64,000 nucleotides of DNA, from NCBI GenBank assembly GCA_049324315.1, contig JBMOKU010000022.1:1-64000 (forward strand). The letters are read 5' to 3'. This DNA is from JBMOKU01 sp049324315. GTDB lineage: Bacteria > Bacillota > Clostridia > Peptostreptococcales > Thermotaleaceae. Both the position numbers and the translations under genes were made by a program. This document shows positions 50,230-57,893 of the stretch, in pieces (the first letter of the stretch is position 1; each line of letters starts with the position of its first letter). The notes under the pieces were generated by a model that had not been told where the DNA came from, made no database searches, and saw only the letters and a program-made list of their open reading frames with translations.

Positions 50230-50745
50230 TCACTTATTTCGTCTCCATTTTTCAAGAATCTCAGCCACGCTTCCATCAATTCGCTCTTCAAGGGTAGAAC
50301 GGTTTTTCTTCATGGTCTCTGTCTTTTTCGTGATATCATTTCCGATTTTTTCCACTTCTATTTTTAATTCTCTGACAGAAATCCGTGTTGCTCCACTCCC
50401 CAATACAACCTGTTGTTCGGCCCAGTCCGATGTGGCAACTCTAACTCTGTTTCTACGATCTTTCGTCAGTTCTTCAACCCTTTTCTCAATATAGGAGTCA
50501 GCCGTCTGATGCTCTTTGGTAAACACAACATCGACTCCCTTTGTCTGAATATGTTTAAGATTTGTACTCTTCACCAGGTGTGCATCAAAAACAACCACCA
50601 CCGTTTCACCTGTAAAAGAACGATAATTCACCAGTATTTCTATTAGTTTTTCTCTTGCTTCCTCTAAACTTTCCTTCGCAATTTCTTTCAGATCAGACCA
50701 TCCATTGATTACATTATACCCGTCAACCAGCAAATAATTTCTCAA
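50230..50745 (-). CDS. rae1: NYN-domain endoribonuclease, Rae1/YacP family
   Basis: PIN-like NYN nuclease of 171 residues. It starts YLLVDGYNVINGW; the acidic active-site residues include D8, D54-type (VVVFDAH) and the later DSYIEKR/VATSDWAEQ segments. The Bacillus homologue Rae1 (YacP) cuts mRNA in the ribosomal A site. It lies between rlmB (11 bp upstream) and sigH, the conserved order. Confidence 0.92.
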   Translation of the reverse strand: MRNYLLVDGYNVINGWSDLKEIAKESLEEAREKLIEILVNYRSFTGETVVVVFDAHLVKSTNLKHIQTKGVDVVFTKEHQTADSYIEKRVEELTKDRRNRVRVATSDWAEQQVVLGSGATRISVRELKIEVEKIGNDITKKTETMKKNRSTLEERIDGSVAEILEKWRRNK

Positions 50746-50756
50746 AAATGATCACC

Positions 50757-51503
50757 CTATTTCCCCCGTGCTCTTTGCTTAACTACTTCGTACATCAGTA
50801 TAGAAGCAGCTACCGATGCATTCAACGAACCTACTTTCCCCTTCATAGGCAGATTGACGACAAAATCGCACTTTTCTTTAATCAGTCTTCCTACACCCTG
50901 TCCTTCACTACCAATAACCAATGCAATCTTTCCTGTTAAATCACTGTCGTAGAAGGTTTTTTCTCCATCCATATCTGCACCCACAATCCAAAGTCCCTTC
51001 TGTTTCAACAGTTCAATTACTTGTACCAAATTGGATACCTTTGCAACCGGTACATATTCCAGTGCTCCAGCAGAACTTTTTGCTACTGTGGCCGTTAATC
51101 CCACCGCCCTTCTCTTAGGTATAATAATACCATGGGCACCGGCCGCATCGGCAGTTCTAATGATGGAACCTAAATTATGAGGATCCATAATCTCATCTAA
51201 AATAATAACAAAGGGCGCTTCCCCTTTACGAGAAGCATTTTCCAAAATGTCCTCAACCGAAACATAGTCATAAGCTGCCACATAAGCAATAATTCCTTGA
51301 TGAGCTCTGGATTCCGACATTTTATCCAGTTTTTGTCTTTCTACGTACTGCACGGGTATTCCTCGGTCCTTTGCTATAGCAGCAATTTTGTTGATGGATC
51401 CTTGCTCCGCCCCTTTAGCAATCAGGATTTTGTCTATCTCTCTTTCTGATTTTAATGCCTCTAGTACCGGATTTCTTCCTTCAATCCGATCAGAATTATT
51501 CAT
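50757..51503 (-). CDS. rlmB: 23S rRNA 2'-O-ribose methyltransferase, RlmB/TrmH family
   Basis: SPOUT methyltransferase of 248 residues. An N-terminal substrate-binding domain (RIEGRNPVLEAL) is followed by the three SPOUT motifs: DPHNLGSIIRTADAAG, ALVIGSEGQGV and LPMKGKVGSLNASVAASI, which form the knotted SAM site. The family (YacO in Bacillus) methylates a 23S guanosine; the exact target site here is by homology. Confidence 0.93.
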   Translation of the reverse strand: MNNSDRIEGRNPVLEALKSEREIDKILIAKGAEQGSINKIAAIAKDRGIPVQYVERQKLDKMSESRAHQGIIAYVAAYDYVSVEDILENASRKGEAPFVIILDEIMDPHNLGSIIRTADAAGAHGIIIPKRRAVGLTATVAKSSAGALEYVPVAKVSNLVQVIELLKQKGLWIVGADMDGEKTFYDSDLTGKIALVIGSEGQGVGRLIKEKCDFVVNLPMKGKVGSLNASVAASILMYEVVKQRARGK

Positions 51504-51571
51504 ATATCTTCACCTCTTAGATTAACTGACTTCTCTGTATTTTTCCCCAATAACACCTTAATTATATCTCA

Positions 51572-52330
51572 TTAAATATTACGAAACTTCTCCCGTACCT
51601 CTGTCATTTTTCCGCAGCTCATAGCGCCTTCCGGACAGCTCTTTTGCAGGCAGTTTGGACCTGCATATTTAAACAGCGTAGGGGCCACCTGTCTAACCTC
51701 CCTCAGCATCCCCACAGCCAACTCACGTATTTCCCACTGAGCCCTTTCACAGCAGCGATGGTGAAAGAAATTCATCAAGGTACGGGCATTCATGGTAAAA
51801 ACAATTTTTGTTTCACAAGCATTCGGAAAAACATATCTGGCATCTTCAATGGCCATTTTTTCAGATATGCTTTTCGCCTGTTTTTCCGTTTTGCCTTCTC
51901 CCCGCAGTCTCGCATAATGCTTTTCCTGAAGAATTTGTACCAATTCATTGTAGTTCTTTTGATCCTCTTCCATACATCGTATAAATCTTTCTTTCGCCTC
52001 CGGTACCGCCTGGATACTAGGTGGAATTATATAATCAAATTGATCTAATTTTACATATCTTTGAGATTGTTGGGAATAAGAAGCGATTCTATGCCTTACC
52101 AGTTGGTGTGTCAAAACTCTACTCACACCCTCTACAGCAAAAGTAAAAGAAACATGTTCAATCGGAGATTCATGTCCCATACCTACCAGCATGTCCAAAA
52201 ACTTTTCAATTTTCTCAGCTGTCAAGTCTTTCATGATTTCTTCAACACCTACCGGAGAGTAACAGATTTTCGCTGCAGCAGCGACAATCTTCTCAGGATT
52301 CGGTGTATGTGCAATGAGCTCTACTTTCAT
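51572..52330 (-). CDS. thyX: FAD-dependent thymidylate synthase ThyX
   Basis: Makes dTMP from dUMP using methylene-tetrahydrofolate, FAD and NADPH; 252 residues. The ATG at 52330 follows GGGGGG; the frame is open to 52387 without support. The ThyX motif RHR-x7-S is present (RHRIASYSQQS). It replaces the unrelated ThyA in many anaerobes. A placement between rlmB and mrnC is seen in other clostridia. Confidence 0.96.
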   Translation of the reverse strand: MKVELIAHTPNPEKIVAAAAKICYSPVGVEEIMKDLTAEKIEKFLDMLVGMGHESPIEHVSFTFAVEGVSRVLTHQLVRHRIASYSQQSQRYVKLDQFDYIIPPSIQAVPEAKERFIRCMEEDQKNYNELVQILQEKHYARLRGEGKTEKQAKSISEKMAIEDARYVFPNACETKIVFTMNARTLMNFFHHRCCERAQWEIRELAVGMLREVRQVAPTLFKYAGPNCLQKSCPEGAMSCGKMTEVREKFRNI

Positions 52331-52415
52331 CGTTTGCCCCCCTTGTTTTCTCATCTTCGTATCATCGTATTCTTTTTTAATTATCAACTTAGAAATTTAA
52401 TTCATTAACTATAGT

Positions 52416-52437
52416 TGCTAGTTGCTGGTTGCTAGTT
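52416..52437. repeat. three tandem copies of a TTGCTAG-type heptamer
   Basis: TTGCTAG-TTGCTGG-TTGCTAG directly beside the hairpin repeat at 52441-52530. Together with the TCTAAC repeat at 12481 it suggests these short tandems accompany the hairpin elements. Confidence 0.5.
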
Positions 52438-52440
52438 TCG

Positions 52441-52530
52441 GCGGGCGGGCATGGAAACCCGCCCTTACAGGAAATGCTAGAATCGTACCCACGACTTGCC
52501 TCTGCAGCGGACGAACACTGTTCGTCCCTA
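52441..52530. repeat. hairpin repeat element with two stem-loops
   Basis: First stem GGGCGGG-CATGGAAA-CCCGCCC (followed by TTACA), second stem GGACGAAC-ACT-GTTCGTCC (52510-52528) followed by CTAC. Both belong to the same hairpin-plus-CTAC type as the elements at 12360, 15105 and 55774. It lies between thyX and the small membrane protein gene. Confidence 0.65.
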
Positions 52531-52533
52531 CGT

Positions 52534-52914
52534 CTAACTTCTATCCTCTTCAGTGCTGCTCATGACACCAAATTCTTTGTAGGGAATAATGTGCAGAAAA
52601 TACCCTCTAACCTTTGCCTTATAGACACCCGGGATCTCTTCCCGTACATCCATACCCTTTTCAGGATCATAGTATTCGATGACAGATTCTCCTTCTGTAC
52701 TTGTTTGTTCAATAGACACCACTCTATAGGAAACCAGATTCTTCTCCAGCATAAAACCACCGTATCTATCTTCCACTGCTTTCATGACAAAAGCTTTAAA
52801 CTTCGCTTCATCTCCACTTACATTCTTTACCTCATCAAAAAACAGCGACTTAGATATTAGTACAATAAATAGTACAAGGGTCAGTACTACCCACATTTTT
52901 TCTTTTGTCTTCAC
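52534..52914 (-). CDS. small membrane-anchored protein of unknown function
   Basis: Unrecognised protein of 126 residues. The GTG at 52914 is preferred because GAGGTG lies 6-7 nt upstream; a start at 52929 is possible. Residues about 7-25 form one hydrophobic helix (MWVVLTLVLFIVLISKSLFF), likely an N-terminal anchor with the rest outside. The remainder has mixed strands and helices and no motif I know. It starts 27 bp after mrnC and is probably in the same operon. Confidence 0.7.
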   Translation of the reverse strand: MKTKEKMWVVLTLVLFIVLISKSLFFDEVKNVSGDEAKFKAFVMKAVEDRYGGFMLEKNLVSYRVVSIEQTSTEGESVIEYYDPEKGMDVREEIPGVYKAKVRGYFLHIIPYKEFGVMSSTEEDRS

Positions 52915-52940
52915 CGTAACACCTCGCATTTTTTCTCACG

Positions 52941-53375
52941 TCATTCTTCAGATTTCTCAATAATATCAATAGCCCGTAAGATGATCTGTTCCATTCTCTC
53001 ACTTTGACCCATCAAATACAGATATCCAATCAGTGCCTCAAAACCCGTGGCATACTTATAATCGCTAATGTTCGCATTTTTAGGCACAGAGCCGGACTTT
53101 TGATTTCTTCCTCGCTTGAGTAGATTCCACTCTTCAGTACTCAATTCATTTTCTAATCCCCGGACAATCCGAGCCTGGGCAGAAGCCTTCACAAACCTGG
53201 TGGCTATTTTATGAAGATCATTTACGGATCCACCATACCTGCAGGTAATATACGTTCGTACATATACTTCATAAATGGCATCTCCCAGATAAGCATAGAC
53301 CAACGGGGAAGTAAATTGAATTTCTTCTTCACTTTTTCTAGGCACACCTAACACTTGTAAAAAATCCATATTCAT
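52941..53375 (-). CDS. mrnC: mini-ribonuclease III
   Basis: Catalytic RNase III domain without dsRNA-binding domain, 144 residues. Active-site context is visible: AYLGDAIYEVYVR (about 28-40, with the conserved Asp) and ATGFEALIGYLYLMG (about 109-123, with the conserved Glu). In Bacillus MrnC matures 23S rRNA. It lies downstream of cysS in the conserved order, separated here by a terminator and repeat copy B. Confidence 0.95.
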   Translation of the reverse strand: MNMDFLQVLGVPRKSEEEIQFTSPLVYAYLGDAIYEVYVRTYITCRYGGSVNDLHKIATRFVKASAQARIVRGLENELSTEEWNLLKRGRNQKSGSVPKNANISDYKYATGFEALIGYLYLMGQSERMEQIILRAIDIIEKSEE

Positions 53376-53401
53376 TCGTAAACCTGCCTTCTCTATAGAA
53401 T

Positions 53402-53486
53402 TACGCCTTTAAACACTATATAATCCTTGCGGTACGCTGAGGACGGCGTCTCTGCAAAAGATAATACATTCCGTTCTAGAAGCGTA
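53402..53486 (-). repeat. 86-bp MITE-like repeat, copy B
   Basis: 85 bp, left end TACGCCTTTAAA, right end CTAGAAGCGTA. The central hairpin is degenerate in this copy (GGTACGC...GGCGTCTC followed by TGCAAAAGATAATACATTCCGTT). It lies between the cysS terminator and mrnC, 26 bp upstream of the mrnC start. Confidence 0.8.
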
Positions 53487-53621
53487 CATCTATCATTATC
53501 CGTGATATATTTTCTTTCTTGATAGAATTTGTTATTTATGGTTCATTATGCATAAAATACTATTAGCATATTATCACAAAAGAAATTGATACTCAAGCAG
53601 CTCACAAAACAAAAGGTAAAA

Positions 53622-53649
53622 TAGGGTTAGGCGTTACCACCTTACCCTA
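53622..53649 (-). terminator. intrinsic terminator after cysS
   Basis: Stem TAGGGTAAGG/CCTAACCCTA (one mismatch) starting 7 bp after the cysS stop; on the minus strand it is followed by TTTTACCTTTTG. Confidence 0.7.
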
Positions 53650-53656
53650 TGCTACA

Positions 53657-55060
53657 CTAATTATTCTTAAAAGACCACTTGACCCCTTGAGGCGTATCCT
53701 CAAGAATAACACCTCTTGCCTTCAAGTCATCTCGTATTTTGTCTGCCAGCGCAAAATTCTTTTCTTTTCGAGCTCTTTGACGTTCTTGAATCAGCTGGTC
53801 TATTTCTTCATCGAGACTGTCATCCATTTTCTTTACCAAGAGCCCCAGTACCCCGGAAAGTTCCGTCAGTAAACTATGGCTTTTCTCTACAAGAGCCTTG
53901 GACACCCCATCCTTTACCTTTGAATTCAATTCTTTCACCAACTCAAAAATGGCTGCTATCCCATCAGCTGTATTAAAATCGTCATCCATAGCCTCAATAA
54001 ATTTTTCTCTATAGCCTTCAAATCCTTGATACAGTACCGCTTCTTCCTCTGTCATCTCCTGATCCGGAAGGTTCTTAATCATATGCTCCAAATTATTTTT
54101 TGTGTTATACAATCTTTCCAACCCGTTTGCTGACTGCTGCATCAATTCTCTGCTAAAGTTAACTGGATTGCGGTATTGAGCCGACAGTAAAAAGAACCTT
54201 ACCACTTCTGGATCGAACTCTTTCAGTATATCTCTTACCGTAAAGAAGTTTCCCTTTGATTTTGACATTTTTTCGTTATCAATGGTAATATAACCGTTGT
54301 GTACCCAGTATTTTGCAAACGGTCTTCCCGTGCATGCCTCACTTTGGGCAATCTCATTTTCATGGTGAGGAAAGATCAAGTCTTGCCCTCCCCCGTGGAT
54401 ATCAATGGTTTCACCTAAATATTTTGTTGACATGACAGAGCATTCAATGTGCCAGCCTGGTCTTCCTTCTCCCCATGGACTTTCCCATCCAGGCTCTCCT
54501 TCTTTTTTTGCTTTCCACAGGGCAAAATCCATGGGATTCTTCTTCACTTCGTTTACTTCGATTCTCGCTCCAGCTTCCAGATCTTCCAAGCTCTGTTTTG
54601 ATAGTTTTCCATATTCCTCAAATCTCATGGTATCATAATAAACATCTCCATTGACCACATAAGCATATCCCTTGCCAATAAGATCCTGTATAAAATCAAT
54701 GATCTCCTTCACATTTTCTGTAACCTTAGGATGAATATCTGCTTTTTTTATACCCAAAGCACCCGCATCTTTATAGTACTCTTCAATATACTTTTCACTG
54801 ACTTCACTTGCTGATATCCCCTCTTCATTAGCCTTAACGATGATTTTGTCATCAATATCCGTAAAATTTTGTACATAGGTTACTTTATAACCTCGATACT
54901 CGAAATATTTTCTCATGGCATCAAAGACAACAAAAGGTCTGGCATTACCGATATGAAAGTAATTATATACCGTAGGCCCGCAAACATACATTTTGATTTC
55001 TCCTGAAGTTATAGGTACAAATTCTTCCTTTGTTCTAGTTAGCGTATTATACAGTTTCAT
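53657..55060 (-). CDS. cysS: cysteinyl-tRNA synthetase
   Basis: Class I synthetase of 467 residues. The ATG at 55060 follows AAGGAGG and gives KLYNTLTRTKEEFVPI. Zinc-site cysteine C28 (CGPTVYNYFHIGNARPF, which includes the HIGN form of HIGH at about 37-40) and KMSKSKGN (about 266-273) are visible. It overlaps the end of cysE by 14 bp, so the two are coupled and share the Cys T-box upstream of cysE. Confidence 0.97.
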   Translation of the reverse strand: MKLYNTLTRTKEEFVPITSGEIKMYVCGPTVYNYFHIGNARPFVVFDAMRKYFEYRGYKVTYVQNFTDIDDKIIVKANEEGISASEVSEKYIEEYYKDAGALGIKKADIHPKVTENVKEIIDFIQDLIGKGYAYVVNGDVYYDTMRFEEYGKLSKQSLEDLEAGARIEVNEVKKNPMDFALWKAKKEGEPGWESPWGEGRPGWHIECSVMSTKYLGETIDIHGGGQDLIFPHHENEIAQSEACTGRPFAKYWVHNGYITIDNEKMSKSKGNFFTVRDILKEFDPEVVRFFLLSAQYRNPVNFSRELMQQSANGLERLYNTKNNLEHMIKNLPDQEMTEEEAVLYQGFEGYREKFIEAMDDDFNTADGIAAIFELVKELNSKVKDGVSKALVEKSHSLLTELSGVLGLLVKKMDDSLDEEIDQLIQERQRARKEKNFALADKIRDDLKARGVILEDTPQGVKWSFKNN

Positions 55061-55739
55061 GATTTTTTTCCTCCTTTGCATTTTTAAAACCCATCATCTC
55101 TTTTTCCAATTCAACAATTCGTTTTCTTAAGCATTCTATCTCTTCAGCAATAGGGTCTGGCAGCCTTACTTGGTCTAAGTCTACATCCGGTTTATGAATA
55201 TTGCGAAGCTTCACATTATCTTTGATAACTATATGCCCTGGCACACCAACAACCGTACAATTTTCCGGGACTTCCCGAAGCACCACAGAGCCGGAGCCAA
55301 TTTTCGAATTATCGCCCACTTTAAAGGGGCCTAGTATTTTCGCACCACTGCTGATAACAACATTATTTCCAATTGTCGGATGTCTCTTTCCACTTTCTTT
55401 ACCGGTTCCTCCTAAGGTTGCCCCTTGATAGATGGTAACATCATTCCCAACTTCAGCCGTTTCACCGATGACTACCCCCATACCATGGTCAATAAACAAG
55501 CGTTTTCCAATTTTGGCTCCCGGGTGAATTTCAATACCGGTAAAAAACCGACTGATTTGCGAAATAACCCTTGCCAGTACAACAAAGCCTTTTCGATGAA
55601 GCTTATGTGCTACTCTATGAGAAATGATGGCATGCACGCCCGGGTAGCACAGGAGAACTTCCAACTTGCTCTTCGCAGCTGGGTCCCTTTCTAAAACAGC
55701 CTCAATATCCTCTTTGATTTCTTCCAAGAACTTACTCAT
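55047..55739 (-). CDS. cysE: serine O-acetyltransferase
   Basis: Left-handed beta-helix acetyltransferase that makes O-acetylserine, the direct cysteine precursor; 230 residues. Hexapeptide repeats run from about 62 to 160 (IHPGAKIGKRLFIDHGMGVVIGETAEVGNDV), with the active-site DHGMG histidine. The C-terminal ~40 residues are a charged helix. Pairing with cysS under one T-box links cysteine synthesis to charging of tRNA-Cys. Confidence 0.96.
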   Translation of the reverse strand: MSKFLEEIKEDIEAVLERDPAAKSKLEVLLCYPGVHAIISHRVAHKLHRKGFVVLARVISQISRFFTGIEIHPGAKIGKRLFIDHGMGVVIGETAEVGNDVTIYQGATLGGTGKESGKRHPTIGNNVVISSGAKILGPFKVGDNSKIGSGSVVLREVPENCTVVGVPGHIVIKDNVKLRNIHKPDVDLDQVRLPDPIAEEIECLRKRIVELEKEMMGFKNAKEEKNHETV

Positions 55740-55773
55740 ACCTTATCACACCTCCACAATCTTAAACATATAA

Positions 55774-55875
55774 CGGGCGGGCATGGAAACCCTCGAACGG
55801 GCAGGCGTGGAAACCTGCCCCTACATGGTCACACCCATCAATCAATGTAGGGGGCGGTTTCCATGCCGCTCCGGT
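55774..55875. repeat. palindromic hairpin element inside the cysE leader
   Basis: Contains GGGCAGG-CGTGGAAA-CCTGCCC followed by CTACA, and in mirror orientation TGTAG followed by GGGGCGG-TTTCCATG-CCGCTCC, plus a partial extra copy on the left (CGGGCGGGCATGGAAACCC). It lies between the Cys T-box terminator (55908-55951) and the cysE ribosome-binding site, so it is part of the cysE mRNA leader. Confidence 0.7.
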
Positions 55876-55907
55876 TCTTCAATGCCGCGTCATTCTACTT
55901 TAACCTT

Positions 55908-56163
55908 ACAAATAAAAAACTTCGTATCTGTAACAATACAGAGACGAAGTTTATCCGCGGTTCCACTCTGCTTAGGCAATATAGCCTCAGCTCTTCAGCC
56001 GATAACGGGGCTTTCCGGTTGCGCCTACTCTCGTGCTGACAAACGTAAAATCGTCAACACTATTCAGACAACGACTCATAGGTGCATTTCGGTATAAACA
56101 TAACACAAGCTACTCTCAGCCTCTGATAGCTTTTCTCTGTCTGCCTGTTTAAACTTACTCTCC
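55908..56163 (-). ncRNA. T-box leader, cysteine-specific, upstream of cysE-cysS
   Basis: Canonical T-box motif AGAGTGGAACCGCGG (55969-55954 region, minus strand) precedes an intrinsic terminator (AAACTTCGTCTCTGTA with TACAGATACGAAGTTT, ending in TTTTTTATT; 55908-55951). The specifier position aligned to other T-boxes is TGC (56084-56086), a cysteine codon, in the context CGAAATGCACC. Stem I runs upstream to about 56163, close to the gltX stop. Uncharged tRNA-Cys would favour read-through into cysE-cysS. Confidence 0.92.
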
Positions 56164-56178
56164 TAATCAATGTCGATA

Positions 56179-57660
56179 CTACCCTATCAAATTCTCTTTT
56201 ACATATTCTATGCGAGAAAGTATATTTTGTTTTCCTAAAATTTTAATAATTAACGGTAAATCTGGTCCATGGACTGCGCCTGTCAATAGGACCCGTATTG
56301 GCATAAAGAGATTTTTTCCCTTGATTCCCGTTTCTTTCTGAATTTCCTTAAATACTTTGCCTCCAAATTCTTCATCAATGATGTCTGCACCCTTTACTTT
56401 TTCTGTAAAGACATCCATCAGCTGTGGAAGATGCTCCAACTTTAAAATTGCTTCGGCTTCCTCGTCTTCCGGCTGTATTTCCGTTTTAAAGAAGATATCC
56501 ACCATGTCTACAATTTCACCCACGTAGGATAATCTGTCTTTTAAAACTGTTACCATATCCTTTAACCAATCATATTTCTCTGCTGCTTCTTGCTCGGTAA
56601 TATATCCTGAATTGACTAAATGAGGTATCGCCAGGTCAGTAATTCGTTCTACACTGCTTTGCTTGATATAATGAGCATTAATCCAATTCAACTTGTCAGT
56701 ATCAAATACACCGCCGCTTTTTGAAACCCTCTCCAAAGAGAATTTCTCAATCAGTTCTTCCATGGAGAATATCTCTTGATCATCCTCCGGACTCCATCCC
56801 ACCAGTGCGATATAGTTAACCAAGCCCTCTGGCAGATAACCCTTTCTTTTAAAGTCTTCTACCGCCACATCACCGTGACGCTTGCTGAGTTTCTTTTTTT
56901 CTCGATTCAATATATTAGGTAAATGGACAAACTGCGGTGCTTCCCAGCCAAAGCATTCATATAAAAATACATGCTTTGGCGTAGAGATTAGCCATTCTTC
57001 ACCTCGAATAACCTGAGTAATACCCATCAGATGATCATCCACGACAACAGCAAAGTGATAGGTAGGAAACCCGTCAGATTTCATCAGCACTTGATCATCT
57101 ATGTCATTTGTATTGACAACCACATTTCCTCTAACTACGTCAAAAAACTGGATATCTTTATTTCTAGGAAGCTTCATCCGAATGACGTATGATTCTCCCT
57201 TTTCTATCCGCTCTCTTGCCTCATCTAAAGAAATATCTCTGCAGTGACCATCATATTTTGGGTCCAATCCAGCGGCCTTCTGGGCTTCTCTTACCTCTTC
57301 CAATCTTTCCCTCGAGCAGAAGCAATAATAGGCATAGCCTTTCTCTAGAAGCTCTTGAATATACCTTTGATAAATATCCAGCCTTTCTGATTGTATATAA
57401 GGTCCATATTCGCCTTTTTGAATCAATTGATCTTGGTTTATGACAGCACCTTCATCATGAACAACGCCTGCCCACGCTAAAGATTGGATCATATTCTCTA
57501 TGGCACCTTCTACAAATCTTGTTTGGTCCGTGTCCTCAATCCTTACAATATATTTACCCCCATGCTTTTTAGCATATAGGTAGTTATACAAAGCAGTCCT
57601 TAAACTCCCAATATGTACAAACCCAGTGGGGCTGGGAGCAAACCTTACTCTTACTGTCAT
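56179..57660 (-). CDS. gltX: glutamyl-tRNA synthetase
   Basis: Class I synthetase of 493 residues. The ATG at 57660 follows AGGAGG and gives TVRVRFAPSPTGFVHIGSLR, where HIGS is the HIGH-type motif. The KMSKS-type motif is KLSKRHG (about 254-260). A zinc-like cysteine region is reduced (YYCFCSRE). It is in the conserved string ispF-gltX-cysE-cysS, interrupted here by proS. No T-box was seen before it. Confidence 0.97.
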   Translation of the reverse strand: MTVRVRFAPSPTGFVHIGSLRTALYNYLYAKKHGGKYIVRIEDTDQTRFVEGAIENMIQSLAWAGVVHDEGAVINQDQLIQKGEYGPYIQSERLDIYQRYIQELLEKGYAYYCFCSRERLEEVREAQKAAGLDPKYDGHCRDISLDEARERIEKGESYVIRMKLPRNKDIQFFDVVRGNVVVNTNDIDDQVLMKSDGFPTYHFAVVVDDHLMGITQVIRGEEWLISTPKHVFLYECFGWEAPQFVHLPNILNREKKKLSKRHGDVAVEDFKRKGYLPEGLVNYIALVGWSPEDDQEIFSMEELIEKFSLERVSKSGGVFDTDKLNWINAHYIKQSSVERITDLAIPHLVNSGYITEQEAAEKYDWLKDMVTVLKDRLSYVGEIVDMVDIFFKTEIQPEDEEAEAILKLEHLPQLMDVFTEKVKGADIIDEEFGGKVFKEIQKETGIKGKNLFMPIRVLLTGAVHGPDLPLIIKILGKQNILSRIEYVKENLIG

Positions 57661-57756
57661 GTATTCCTTCCTCCTAACAAACTTCCTTTGTTTCACTATT
57701 AGTTTATTATATCCCAATTTATTTTTGTTATCAAGGGATTTAACCTTCTACAAAAA

Positions 57757-57786
57757 GAAGGGCGGCTAATAAGTAACCGCCCCTTC
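57757..57786 (-). terminator. intrinsic terminator after proS
   Basis: Stem GAAGGGGCGG/CCGCCCTTC around an 11-nt loop, followed on the minus strand by TTTTTG. Repeat copy C lies between it and the proS stop. Confidence 0.88.
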
Positions 57787-57801
57787 TATGCTTTATACAT
57801 T

Positions 57802-57888
57802 TACGCCTTCAAAATGGTTATTTAGTCCTGCGGGACGGCACGGAGATCGTCCCCTACAAAAGATAATACATTCTGTTTTGGAAGCGTA
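57802..57888 (-). repeat. 86-bp MITE-like repeat, copy C
   Basis: 87 bp, left end TACGCCTTCAAAATGG, right end TTGGAAGCGTA. Central hairpin GGGACG...CGTCCC followed by CTACAAAAGATAATACATTCTGTT. It begins 5 bp after the proS stop codon and lies before the proS terminator, so it is within the proS transcript. Confidence 0.85.
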
Positions 57889-57893
57889 GATCT

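Noticed and set aside
52429..52860. 143-codon plus-strand frame across the hairpin repeat and the unknown membrane protein gene
   Set aside because: It begins in repeat DNA, has no ribosome-binding site, and the opposite strand has a better gene with GAGGTG and a membrane helix.
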